64,000 nucleotides of DNA, taken from contig CM055103.1 of NCBI GenBank assembly GCA_029204225.1, forward strand, positions 23,932,163 to 23,996,162, given 5' to 3'. The DNA comes from Diphasiastrum complanatum. Taxonomy: Eukaryota > Streptophyta > Lycopodiopsida > Lycopodiales > Lycopodiaceae. Positions within the stretch are counted from its first letter, which is position 1. Each line of letters opens with the position of its first letter. This document shows positions 32,801 through 43,776 of the stretch, in pieces. The translations under genes were made by a program, and so were the position numbers. Below the pieces are notes generated by a model, which did no database searches, was not told the origin of the DNA, and saw nothing but the letters and a program-made list of their open reading frames with translations.

Positions 32801-35800
32801 TGGCAGCCACAAGTTTCGGCAGCCAAATCTACCAGCATGATCGAAGATCTAATCATTTTTACTTTAGTTGTTTTTCATTACTTGTTGATTCTTTTTTTTG
32901 AAAAAAGACAGTATTAAGAAAAATGATGAGGAACAGTCAAGAAAGTCATCAGACCAGAAAAAGAGAAAAGAAAATAATTTTAAAAATTAATTTTTGATGG
33001 AAAATGACTAAAAAATCACTGTTTTAGTTAGATCTATATTCAAACAGTCATATGAACCTTCGCTAACCTGATGGATTCAAAATACCCTAGAAAAAGTTGT
33101 TAAATGTAGTACCTAGGCAAAGGATGCACTTAGGCAAGACTTATAGAACCTTTGCCTAGCTACCCTATTGGCCAAGAACCTTCATCAAATTTAGGAAGCT
33201 ACTTTCATAGTACTAAGTATGCCTGCAAATTTTTGTCCAGAACTGATGATCCAAACTAGTACTTTGTCTAATAGACCCTTCAAATTAGCCTATAAAATGG
33301 CTGGTTTCGAACTCATTTCTCACTTGTGCTAGCGAAGCTCTTTTAAAAAGTTTTGGAGACAGAAGTTTTTCTAAGCCTTTACACAACTCTCTGTTATATT
33401 TACCAGCACATTACTTTCAATTTTTACCAATTTCTACTTGCCATCCCATCCATTTTGCTGAAATAGCCAAAACAAAGCCCAAAAAATCCCAAAAACTCTA
33501 AAAAAAACAAAAAATACTGCTCTGTAACATTTGCCATATTTCTGATAGCTAGTTCTCATTGATAGAAGCTCACAAACGAGTCTGCGAGAGTTCCTAAGCA
33601 GTTTAAGAGGTCCTGCAAGAGTTCCCCAGATCCAAAAGCTGTATTTTCCACCTCTAACTCTCGTAGATCCCAAATTTTGAAGTTTCTGTTGCAACTAACC
33701 TTTGTTCCTTCTACTAAAGATTCCTCACATTGAGTTTAGCTTACAGAAAAGTAGGCGAGAGTTCTTAATGCATCAATAAGTTGTTCAAGAGTTCCAACTG
33801 TTCAGAAAAGAGAAAAATCCTAAGAAGTAGAGAACCCTCGCACAAGTATCTCTCGTAGCATAGTCTATTGAACTCAAAATATCATTTTTAATCTATGACC
33901 AAGTTGGCAAGAGTTCATATGAATTTTTTATGAAGCTATAAGGGAAAAAGTGACTTTTTTCTATCAACAACCCTCACAAACATCAATAACTCTCACATCT
34001 GCGAGGGTTAACTTTCGTCGGATACAAGCTAGATCCGCTACTGTTAAGAGGACGAGAGTTAGTTCCCAGTAGATTGCAAGAAATATGGTTTTTTGACTAT
34101 AAAACAGTAAAAAGAACTCTCTCAAGACCAACCTTCGCCAGAATAACCTTCACAATAGCCATCAGTGGATAAATTTGCATCAAATCCATCTACAGTGAAC
34201 GTTTCAAGTTAATCTGAGTAAAGATCAGAGAAATATTTGGAAAAAACCAAGAAAAAAGGCTAAAATCACAATATTAGCCAATTGAAACTGATCATATCCT
34301 ACCATATCTAGGTTGTTGTCACAACATCCATTAAGGTCTAGCATCTCTAGACTAAACTAAGTGAATGAATCTCAGATCAGGATGATCAATACTCAAAAAA
34401 ATCTAAAAAATTTCAAAACAATTGTCGCATCGGCTAGTGACTTGACATGACAATCATCCGCTCAACTGCATACAAGTCATACCGTTTAGTGTTGTGGGAC
34501 CCCTACATTGGGGCGTCATCGGAGATGCCCCAAACCCCACTTGCCAGGGCCTCAACGGGGAGGCCATGGACCCCACCCACCCCGATGTTCCTCCCATCTT
34601 TGTAACCATTAGCATCGCCACAATTTTCACTTTTTAATACCATCTCCATTTCATGTGCCATCCCTTTTGATTTTCATTTGTATTTGAATAACATTCATCT
34701 TGTCCATTTTACGTACATTTGGACCCAAAAACACGAACTGTGCGACGAAACAGCTCAATAATGTAGACTGTGTGAAACCTAGTTCAAAATGCATAGTCCC
34801 GAAAACAACAAAGGAAAAACTAAGGAAAAATACTAAGGCTTTGAAAGATAGAAACACTTGGTTTCTTCACACACACACTCTTCCACCGACTTTCACTCTA
34901 ACATCCAATCTACTCTTTTAAACCACACTCTACAAGCTTAACTAAAAACAAAAACACTCAAAGAAAAAGCAATTATGCTAAAATGGGGCTAAAATAACAA
35001 GAACTTAAGCAAATATGCATACTACACAAATCCACACTAATTTTAGCCAAACATCAAAATTAGCACAAGTGGACCCAAAATGCAGCACTTAGTTCTCATA
35101 CCTTTCCACACTTACTTATGGGACAAGGCATTTCAAGTCTCAATATAGAATGCAAGTTCTTGTTTTGGAATCTTGACATTGACTTTTGCATATTTCTTTA
35201 AGTCTAAGTTTAAACTTTGAGACTTGCAAAAATTGGTTCCTTGCCCTCTAGTGACTAATGGCACCACAAGTTGGACTTATGCACGTAGGGTGCCATACTT
35301 GGGGCCTAATGCAACTTGTCTACGACTCTTCAAGATGGGCTTATACTCACAGGATGCCATGCTTGGGCCAATAATTACGTAAATCATTATTTCCATAGGC
35401 TACTTCCCTATAAGGTACTTCTTTCCTTGATACTTCTGGGCTCCATTGAAATGCCCCTTAGGCCTTGTATTCCAGCCCCCACACTCCCCAGCTGCTAAAT
35501 GGTTGCCAGTCCCTGGTGGGTGGCTCTTGGGCGTGGTGTCATTGAAATGCCCCTTATCATAAACATCTGGGGGTGGGCTCCATAGGGGTTCGCCATATAT
35601 GTGTGTTGTGGCAACCCACATCTTTGATGAATGATGATTATCTCAGCCCCTTGAGTGTCTTGGCCCACTTGTTTGGTGTTCGTTGCCACTATACTTGGTT
35701 GGTCTTGTCACAAACGGTTTTGTTTCTTTGAATTTTCTTTTGTGCAAAAGATTACAAGAACCTAGACACGCAACTACAGATCACAGAACAAATTTCATTC

Positions 35801-36232
35801 AAGCAATCAAGATAGCGGAAGACAAGGAAATGCACGAAATAGAGCAATCAAATTATCAGTTTAATTTTTAGAGCAAGATAGTCAGTGTCTCGCTCGTTGG
35901 CGGCCTGACGCTCTGCTCTTTCGTTGTGTTCTACTCGTTGGGATACTTTCATGCACAGCTGTTTTGTTTCTATGCTTTTTCTTTTTTGCTCTACTCTTGC
36001 ACACTCTCTTTGTCTCACTTGATATATTTTGATCCTAAAAAATAGTTTTTATCTCCATTGTGTGGAGTTTACAAGATAGCTAAACAAAGAATTACAAGAG
36101 TAGTTAACGCTAATCAACTAATCAGTTACTCTTCGTTACTACTAGCCATTTCTACTGGGCATGAAGTTTAAGACTCCACGCCCGTTGAGCTGCCAGTTGG
36201 CAATGTGAAAGATTTTCTTTCGTTTCTTCCAT
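32801..36232. other. Decayed repeat-rich non-coding region
   Basis: 3.4 kb without a supported gene. A loose motif around ACCTTCGCCAG recurs (33,058; 34,130) and continues to 37,130. A GC-rich island with palindromic CCCCAC/GGGG blocks lies at 34,495-34,600. Around 35,270-35,560 there are two diverged direct-repeat blocks (ATGCCCCTTA; TGGGCTTATACTCACAGG-type). This is probably old LTR and leader sequence of the gypsy element to the right; no PBS was found. Confidence 0.4.
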
Positions 36233-36480
36233 TTCTTGTCGTGTCTTTGTCATTGAGGATATAGCCTTCTGGCTGGATCATATAAATGTCCTCCTTGATA
36301 ACTCCATTGAGAAATGTTGTTTGTACATCCATCTAGTGTACCTCAAGATCAGCTACAGCAACATATGACAATAGCAGTCAGATGGAAGTGTGCTTGACCA
36401 CTGGACTAAAGGTTTCTAAGTAGTCGATATTGGAAACTTGTGAAAATCCCCTCTGCCTACTGGCAACTTGGTGGTACCAA
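36233..36480 (-). pseudogene. Copia reverse transcriptase fragment
   Basis: The reverse strand contains ETFSPVVKHTSI, a hydrophobic helix, ADLEVH, MDVQTTFLNGVIKEDIYM and QPEGY, the core copia RT motif order, with stop codons. About 80 codons, isolated. Similar in wording to the RT fragment at 52,953-53,560. Confidence 0.75.
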
Positions 36481-37400
36481 AATTTCTAAAAATACAAAAA
36501 TAGAATCTTTGTCCGATTCACTGTGCATAGGTGTGATTCAGATCTATCTACTGCGAGGTCAAAAAAAAGTAATACCAATAATAGAAGGCCAAAGTGACTG
36601 TTCATCTAGTTGTTCATAACGTTTTGTAAAAACTTTATAACTTTTTGCAAAAATATCACTGTCTTTGAGAAGAACCTTCACCTAAACCTTCGCCAGAGTC
36701 TATGTTAGTTCCACTTACTATTTTTGATAATCAGTAAGTTGGGCAAAGGTTTTCCAAAGATCAATTGTCATATTGTCATATTTTTGTCAAAAAAGCCTCT
36801 TATTACTCTTGATTCTTTACCATATCTTTTGCCTAGTTTTCTGAGAATTATAAATATAGTAATTTACCATTTGTGAGTTTGGCAAAGATTAGATCTATCA
36901 AGATCTTCCAAAAAAATCAATTTTTTCTCTCGCCAAGCTACAAAACTCCAATGTCTGTCAAAAAGAACCTTCGCCAGTTCTACCACATATTTATCTGAGT
37001 TAGATTTATCCACTATAAAGTCGACGAAAGTTAATTTTACCATATTTGAAAGTAAACAGCCAGATCAGTGATTTTTTTTACCAAAAATAGTAGTGAAGAA
37101 CCTTCGTCAAGTCTACCTTCACTCAAGAAACCTTCGCCAATACTATTTTTAGGTTTTGATTTACTTGATCTAGCCATTGTCAAATTTTTAAACCATTCTA
37201 ATATATTCTGATAGAAAATCTGAATAAATCTTTATTTTTAGTATCGATCACTTTTTCAAGATCTATTTTTAAAAAATAAAAAATCTGAGTATTTTCAAGT
37301 GATAAAGTTTTTACAGACCTGATCTGATCTGATTTGAGATAGGATTTCGTTTGAAAAATCTAGATCCAATCTCATTGTCTAATTGACTTAATTTGGAATT
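36481..37400. other. Leader-like DNA before the gypsy gag
   Basis: Non-coding, AT-rich. It contains several ACCTTCGCCA repeats (36,670-37,130). Probably the untranslated leader or LTR of the gypsy element that starts coding at 37,401. Confidence 0.4.
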
Positions 37401-39671
37401 ATGGTTGAAGGAGGACCATTGAACCCACCACCAATTATTGTTAGAAGGTCTCCTCGTCTAGATATAACAAAATACAATGGTTTATCAGATACTATCAAAA
37501 TTCTCCAGATCTTTTCTGAATCTTGTAGGGTTTATGACGAAGTTTTTTCATAAGATAAACTTTAGTTATTTCCTATGGCCTTAACTGGAGATACTCAAGA
37601 TTGGGTTTATAACCAAGAGGAAGCTGAACGACAAGATTGAGAAGTTGTTAAAGCCACTCTCATTACGAGATTTAAGCCTAGAAAATTTATGGAAGATCTC
37701 CTTCTCCTTTTAAGTAGCATTAAAATGGGAAAGAGAGAGGCAGTAAGAGATTTTATTGAACGGATTAAATACCTCAAATTTGAGTATGATCTCGATCTGA
37801 TCACAATGAAGATGCTTTGATTATGTGGTTTTTAGCAGGTCTACCCAAACGGATTAGACGCGAGCTAACACGCCATATTGAATATGCTATGATACAAAGC
37901 ACTATGGCTAATGCAATTCATGAGGAGGATGAAGATTCTGACGATGAACCAAATGTTGGAATGTTGTCTTATACAACAGGGCAAACCACGACAACATCCA
38001 CCACCATTGCATCAACAAATATCAATACTACTGCAGAGAAGATGATTGACAAGTTTGAAAAACTGGGTCAAAAACAATAGATGTAGCTAGAAAAGATGCA
38101 GTTTCAACTTGATGAAAAGATCAAAGCCTTGGAAGATTTCCATGGTACGACGGACAAAGAACTTGAAAAGTTTGCAAAGACTTTTCCGAGTCGGAAAAAT
38201 GTCTGGTGTTCAATTTGTGCGGGCAATCATACTATGAATGAATGTCCAATGTTGAAATAACAAATGACAAATACTATTTGTCATTTATGCAATTCTTCGG
38301 GTCATGAAACAGCCTTTTGCTAGTTTAATCCTAGAATTATCCAGCAAAGTATGCTAAGCTTAAGTATCGAGAACCTACTTATTCAAAAGGGCCTGACGGG
38401 AAGCCTTTTAACTTTGGTCTTGGGTTTCCAAAATGACTAGCTCTGCCAGCTCCAATGGAACATAGTGCTCCTCCTGCTAATTTAATAAAATTAGAACCTC
38501 ATAATGCTAATGAGAAATAGAACTACAACCATGATCACAAGAGTGGTCCTTCAAAGCAATATGCTATCTATGCTGCTACGTCACAACAAGTAGATGGACA
38601 ATGGACTAGAGTGCCACTTGGATGTTTTGCATGCAGAGAGAATCACAGAGTTGCTAAATATCCAAACAAAAGAAAGTTTGTACCATTCTGTAGAGACTGT
38701 GATTATGAACATTGTTATAAAGATTGTCCTGCAAGACCCAAACCACCTCCGGTTACTGCTCCAATGAACGTGATTACAGTCAAGAAAAGACTAGTAGTTC
38801 AATCAGACCAACTGTATCTTTGATGGTTGTTACCAGAGCTCATAAACAGAAAGGAGTCCTAGTCGATCCAGTACCTACTGAATCTGCACCAACTACAGAT
38901 ATACCTACCGCATCAGACGTGTATCCAAACCTCAAAGCAGAAAAGAAGAGATACCAGGACATGAGTCAATGGATTAAACAGTTGCAAGAAGAAGAAGCCC
39001 TAGAAGCCGCTAAAGCAACAGCCAAAGTTCCTTCTCCATCTATGCCACAAGAAAATCCAAGAACATATGTTAATACACGGTTGCACCATCATGAAGAACC
39101 TTTCAAGATGACAGAACCCGAAGCACCGCAAACAGAAATGATCATAAATATGCTACCTAGTGAGATGGATATTACACTGGATCCATCAATCATATGGATC
39201 CTACAGGATATGGAGTTTGAGATATTTTGAATGAACCAACAATAAAACCACCAAAAGTAGTTATATAGATCTGCCTTGATCCGATCTGATCCAGGGCCAA
39301 AAAATCCTTCTTTGCCAAGCTCAACATTGGGTCAGAAAAGTTGTTCAAGTTGGAGTGCAACTTACTCCCAAACAATTTTAAGCATTTAGAAAGTTATTGA
39401 TCAAATATCAAGACTGTTTTGCTTGGACATACAAGGATCTTAAAGGAATTTCTACCTCGGTTATTGAGTATGCGATACCCTTAATGCTTGATGCAATTCC
39501 AAAGGTCACAAAATTTTATCGCTGTAATCCAAACGTTACCGATCTTATAAAGAAAGAGTTACGAAGGCTACTTAAAGCTGACTTTATTTATGAAATTGAA
39601 CATACGGAATGGGTTTCGCCAATTGTTGTCATTTCCAAGAAGAATGGGAAGATGAGAATTTGTGTGAATCT
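37401..39671 (+). pseudogene. Ty3/gypsy gag-pol, 5' half (split element)
   Basis: ATG at 37,401 begins MVEGGPLNPPPIIV. Gag features (WVYNQEEAE, DFIERIKYLKFEYD) continue with stops and frameshifts. Three Cys/His clusters follow: CSICAGNHTMNEC near 38,210, CHLCNSSGHETAFC near 38,280 and CFACRENHRVAK plus CRDCDYEHC near 38,626-38,720. After a Glu/Pro-rich stretch (VVTRAHKQKGVLVDP), pol resumes: FAWTYKDLKGIS near 39,420, then LLKADFIYEIEHTEWVSPI, VISKKNGKMRICVN, the RT fingers. Homology stops at 39,671 inside the RT and continues at 46,945. Confidence 0.85.
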
Positions 39672-39715
39672 CACATTAGAGAAAATATGGGCCCAAAGAG
39701 GGCCCTATAAGAAAT
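39672..39715 (+). repeat. Left terminal inverted repeat of the 7.3-kb insertion
   Basis: Starts CACATTAGAG, followed by two GGGCCC blocks and CTATAAGAAATG. It pairs imperfectly with 46,905-46,939. Confidence 0.5.
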
Positions 39716-39926
39716 GCCATGTAGGATAGAGAAAAATAACTATAAAGCAGTTATAATATCATTTTCTAACTTCTTTACGCATCTTAGTTTAGTTACATCA
39801 AATTTCACTGGTGCTTAACCATAGTTAAAATATGATTCTCAAAATGATGAAATATTCCCTCCCAGAAGTTGGGAACACTCAAAAATTTGAATTAGGAGTG
39901 ACATCTCTGAAACAAAGTCTACGCCA

Positions 39927-40005
39927 TCTCTATCTCCAGGGTCAAACAAGTGTTTAGTGCCATCTCTATCTCCAACAGGGTCGAACAAGTGTTTAGTGCC
40001 ATCTC
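39927..40005. repeat. Tandem duplication of about 40 bp
   Basis: The unit TCTATCTCCAGGGTCAAACA...GTGTTTAGTGCCATC occurs twice in a row, the second with a 3-base insertion (CCAACAGGGTCG). Confidence 0.85.
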
Positions 40006-40267
40006 CAGCTTTATTATTGTCATTGTGTTGTTTGTTACTATACTACTGTACTGATGACAAAGCTTTATCATCTTCATGTGGATCTGTCACTAGAATATGC
40101 TCCGCTCAGGACAAGAAATTCAAAGCAACCCAAATTGACAACTTTTGATATGGTCCGATACAAAGAGGAAAAGCTAAAGCATGTAGATTTATGGTCATCA
40201 GGAACATTGTATCCTGTTGATCCATGTTCATTGAAACATCCAAATTTTCATTCGGTGAGTCAATTAA

Positions 40268-40307
40268 TAATCTATATGTGTCATAGCAAAATGACACATA
40301 TAGATTA
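40268..40307. other. Perfect 17-bp hairpin with 6-nt loop
   Basis: TAATCTATATGTGTCAT, then AGCAAA, then ATGACACATATAGATTA. The arms are perfect complements. No T-tract follows directly, and plants do not use such terminators. It could be an excision or insertion footprint or a small MITE core. Confidence 0.9.
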
Positions 40308-40359
40308 CATCTATATATGGCCTTTTGGGTTATTGTGAGAATTTGATGCTCTATGGGAA

Positions 40360-41213
40360 TGCACATGTCAGAGTATAGCAAAATGGACCAAGACTAGATC
40401 TGAATCTGATCCACAAGTGTGATTGGATGTTAGATTAGATCAACCTATCAATCTACACAAGATTAGATAGCATTTAGATCAAATCTAGATGAATAAATCT
40501 AACAAGAACAATCATTATTGATCAAAGCTTGTACTTGATGGTTTCACACGTGTGAAAACCTGTTAGAGTATGGACAGTAGGCTGAGAATAAAGTATACTA
40601 AGCTTAGAACCCAATCAATGCATAAAAACACAAGACAAATGGAGAGATTACTCAAGAAATGCACCAAAACCAAGATTTAGCTTTCTTGTCAATTATGGCC
40701 AAATCAGCCACCATATATACACAAGATCTAATGCTTAATCAGCTGATTTAGCACGTGTGAGAGTGCCTACTCATCAAAGGATCCACCAATAATCATCAAT
40801 ATGGCACATGGACCAAGTTTCCTAACTTATAACCACCTCCCTTGATTTTAGACAATATTCCTAATTTATAGGGACTTGCACAAATATCTACTACAAGTTG
40901 GATCTCACCTACTACTAATGTTTTCACACATGTGAGTAGTCCTTGCCACATGTGAGATCACTCCTATCCATGTGAAATAGCTTTTTCTACCAATAAAATG
41001 ATGCCAAGTGGCATATAGCTAGAAAACTAGATTTTGGCCATTTTAGCCACTAGATCTCAAATGAAATGGTATGTACAACCTATATGACTCATCTAAATGA
41101 TAAATGCATTTATTTCACACGTGGGGGGCTCCACACATGTCTTATGATGATATGTACTAATCATAATGGTATCCACAAGATATGATCAAGTTAGTTTTTG
41201 CCAATTTTAACAG
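40360..41213. other. LTR-like non-coding DNA inside the insertion
   Basis: Motifs such as TTTCACACGTGTGAAAACC (40,540) and TTCACACGTGGGG (41,117) resemble the ends of the copia LTRs elsewhere, so a decayed LTR piece may be nested here. No coding domain seen. Confidence 0.35.
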
Positions 41214-42029
41214 CACATTCAATGCAAAAAATATATTATTTGGAAGATACATCAAGGAAAATATCAAAGGAGTGCGAAGAAAAATATACAAAGTTGAAGA
41301 CTTGTTTGGATGAAAATGAGATGCTCAAGAAGGAGATCACAACGTTGAAATCTTTTTTGCATCATTATGCAACTAGTAATGATGAGATGGAAACTGCATT
41401 TCAATCCATGCGTATCTCATATTTGTCTCTTGTTAAAGATATGGATGTGCTCAATAGAAAGGTCCGAAGCAACAAGAGGAAAAGACTGATAACCAAGGAT
41501 ATATGTGATCTATCATCCAGAGGAGGTCATAGAAAAAGACGAATCCGTGCATTCAAGTAAGTTATAGCTTATTTGGTATTAAATATTGTTTGAACTTTTT
41601 GATTCAGTCATAATCACTAGTTTTATTATTTATTCATTTCAACTTTATGTTGATTTGGTTATTATACTATTGTGAATACTATGAGTGTCAAAATTTCTAC
41701 TGAAATTTTTGTGAACATTATGTTTGCAATGCAGATCAACATTGGTTGTTGAAGACCATTTGGCTGATGAGATTTCGATTGGAAACTCACTAGGCTCTAT
41801 CTTGACTTTTAAATCTATGAAATCAATGTTAAACAATAACAAAATGAAAAAGATTAAGGCTTCAGTTACTGATAGCATTATGAATGAAGTTGGAAAAATA
41901 TTAGACACTACATTGCTTCAAGGGGCATGTGACTTTTTCAGCATTAGTAGAGAAGCATATGCAACAATGTTTAAGATGATAAAGGAGGCATTTGCACAGC
42001 TTAGTATCAAGAAGTTTCCAATCCCATGA
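41214..42029 (+). CDS. Gene C: coiled-coil basic protein of unknown function
   Basis: Unknown family. Exon 1 begins after a likely acceptor (TTTTAACAG, to 41,213), with the first in-frame ATG at 41,222, and ends at 41,556 before a consensus GTAAGT. Exon 2 starts at 41,735 after TGCAG; the join restores a Lys codon, and the frame runs to TGA at 42,029. Exon 1 encodes a charged coiled coil (ECEEKYTKLKTCLDENEMLKK) and a strongly basic end (NRKVRSNKRKRLI, GGHRKRRIRAFK) that could bind DNA or act as a nuclear signal. Exon 2 has KSMKSMLNNNKMKKIKAS and a helical tail with FFSISREAYATMFKMI. Upstream exons are likely. Clean splice sites and open frames make it better preserved than its neighbours. Confidence 0.5.
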
Positions 42030-42409
42030 CCATTTCATCTTTAAAAAAAAAAGACATGTCAAACCAAGGTATGCAGACAATAGTTGGTAATCCATCTCAT
42101 ATCAATGAAGTGTATTGCTCAAAAGGAGAAAGTCTAGCATATAACAATTCCAACAATTTATTTATTGATATTAATCAGTTACTAACATTCACCATAAATT
42201 TTTATAGTATTACAAATGAGAATGTCAATAACAAGTTGATAGTTGTTCTCAAGTTAGATGAGTCTGAAATTGTAAAAGGACAAAAAGTGGAAAGAGTCAG
42301 TCTCACGATCATGAATGGAGCACTTTCAAATTCAGAAGTCTCAAAAGGTCTCAATTTCAGTGTTCAATCAGAAAATGATATCAAGTGGTTGGCAGCATTT
42401 CGGGTATAG
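42026..42409 (+). CDS. Unknown 127-codon open frame following gene C
   Basis: The ATG overlaps the gene C stop and lies in a different frame. The product has INQLLTFTINFYS, NNKLIVVLKLDESEIVKGQKV and ends SVQSENDIKWLAAFRV. I do not recognise it. It may be a further part of gene C reached by a frameshift or an unseen intron, because it reads like coding sequence and starts exactly where gene C stops. Confidence 0.35.
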   Translation: MTISSLKKKDMSNQGMQTIVGNPSHINEVYCSKGESLAYNNSNNLFIDINQLLTFTINFYSITNENVNNKLIVVLKLDESEIVKGQKVERVSLTIMNGALSNSEVSKGLNFSVQSENDIKWLAAFRV

Positions 42410-42543
42410 CAGTATCGGACGAAGCAGTATCGGTTCCAAGTGCAAGTAAGTCAACGGAGGGTAACAGTGCAAAGGGCGCACTTGAAATCGATATCTGGCC
42501 AAGAAATCAAAAATTTGCGTGAAAATCCGAGCCGAAAATGACC

Positions 42544-42553
42544 TATTTATAAA
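42544..42553 (-). promoter_or_regulatory. Reverse-strand TATA box
   Basis: Reverse complement of CCTATTTATA is TATAAATAGG, a near-ideal plant TATA box facing away from the H3-like gene. No clear reverse-strand coding region follows within this element, so the product of such a transcript is unknown. Confidence 0.45.
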
Positions 42554-42565
42554 ACTAAAAAATTG

Positions 42566-42781
42566 CACGTGTGGAGGAGTTACAAAAGGACACGTGTTGA
42601 TGTATGATTGGTCAAAAAGAATCCGTCGTACAAACAATGATTGATCTGACATCTGTCACGTGCGAGAATGACACGTGTCAAAAAATGATTCATGCACATG
42701 TCCCAACCCACGTGGCCTCATAATTGAGTCATCATTGTCAGTACGGACATTCCACGTGGACCAGTTAGATGATAACACGTG
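42566..42781. promoter_or_regulatory. Cluster of seven CACGTG (G-box/ABRE) palindromes
   Basis: CACGTG occurs at 42,566, 42,591, 42,657, 42,672, 42,709, 42,753 and 42,776. In plants this hexamer is bound by bZIP (ABA, stress) and bHLH (PIF, MYC) factors. One is in the ACACGTGTCA context, another is GACACGTGTTG, both typical of ABA-response elements. The cluster lies between opposed TATA boxes and about 350 bp upstream of the H3-like ATG. Confidence 0.75.
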
Positions 42782-42816
42782 TCATCGGCCGTTTTTTCAC
42801 ATGTGCAAAAATTTCG

Positions 42817-42826
42817 TATATATAAG
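42817..42826 (+). promoter_or_regulatory. TATA box of the H3-like gene
   Basis: TATATATAAG about 310 bp upstream of ATG 43,135 and directly downstream of the G-box cluster. The intervening sequence is a pyrimidine-rich leader. Confidence 0.6.
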
Positions 42827-43134
42827 TCCTCAGAATTTTCATTTTTTTTCACAAAATTTTTGGTTTTCGCTCCCAATATTGCTCTCAAGCACGTCCTCTC
42901 ATCGCTTAAATGTCCGCTTTCTCACACTGCGCTCGAGATCGATACCGCTGTTATTTTAATATCACTTTCGAGCGCACATTTCCTTTCTGAAAATATTCTA
43001 TGTATATCTTACACTCAAAACTGATATTCAGTTCTAGTATCAATCTCAAGCTCCCTCTTCTCGCAAATTTTTTTGTTTTCATTCCTTACGTTTTTGTTTA
43101 AACTTTTTTTTTCAATTTTCTATTTTTGAGAATG

Positions 43135-43776
43135 ATGGCCAGGACCAAATCCACTACCCATGCCATAACCACTATACAGCCTTTCCATGCCCGTGTTCCC
43201 CTTGATATTGGCCGTAGATGTGGCAGGAAGTAGGTCTGGCTGAGGGAGATTTAAAAACTCCAAAGATGAACTGAACTGTTGATCCCTAGAGCTCCTTTCA
43301 ACCGATCTGTCAAGAATGTCACTCTGTCACTTGGGCTAAATGTTAGTTTTGCCATGACAGCCATGCAGGCCTTACAGGATGTTGTAGAGGATTTTTTGTC
43401 CCAGTTTTTTAAGAATACATGTCTTTTGACAGTGCATGGTAAGTGTGTCACCATCATGTCAAAAGATTTCGTCGTTCTCAAAAGACTTCGGGACCTTTTT
43501 TCTGGTCTGCATGTTGATGACACCAGCAATTCCAGAGACCTGCCTCTAGATAGAACCAACTTGCCGACTACCTCTAGGAGGAAAATGAAGCAGCCTATCT
43601 CCAATGAAGCAGTCTACCTAGCTAATAAAATTGACCTTCTCAACAATTATTTTGATTTTTTTCTTTCAGATTCATGTAAAAGCTTTAGATTAGGTCCCAA
43701 ATTTTGTGCCAAGCTAAAAGATAAAACATCAAAAATTTCAGATGTAATAATAGAAGCCAGAGGATCCTTTTTGTAG
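43135..43776 (+). pseudogene. Divergent histone H3-like gene with C-terminal extension
   Basis: The frame from ATG 43,135 begins MARTK, identical to the start of histone H3, then a short tail without the usual K9/K27 repeats. After GRRCGRK the H3 core is recognisable: LREI, LQR, TELLIPRAPFNRSV (alpha-N to alpha-1; the LIP-APF wording is nearer CENH3 than canonical H3), AMQALQDVVEDFLSQFF (alpha-2), LLTVHGKCVTIMSKDF (loop 2, with His kept) and LKRLRDLF (alpha-3). Three in-frame stops cluster at 43,231 (TAG), 43,252 (TAA) and 43,267 (TGA). Past the fold, an extension of about 90 codons (DDTSNSRDLPLDR, NKIDLLNNYFDFFLSD) runs to TAG at 43,774. It is richer in G+C than its surroundings. Canonical H3 is about 136 residues with no extension. 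The protease that follows suggests the extension was a linker. Confidence 0.8.

Noticed and set aside
40106-40381. Open frames around 40,050-40,340 on both strands
   Set aside because: They span the perfect hairpin and mirror each other; no family recognised.
42368-42652. Reverse-strand 94-codon open frame over the G-box region
   Set aside because: It overlaps the promoter cluster and the reverse TATA box lies within it, so it is unlikely to be coding.
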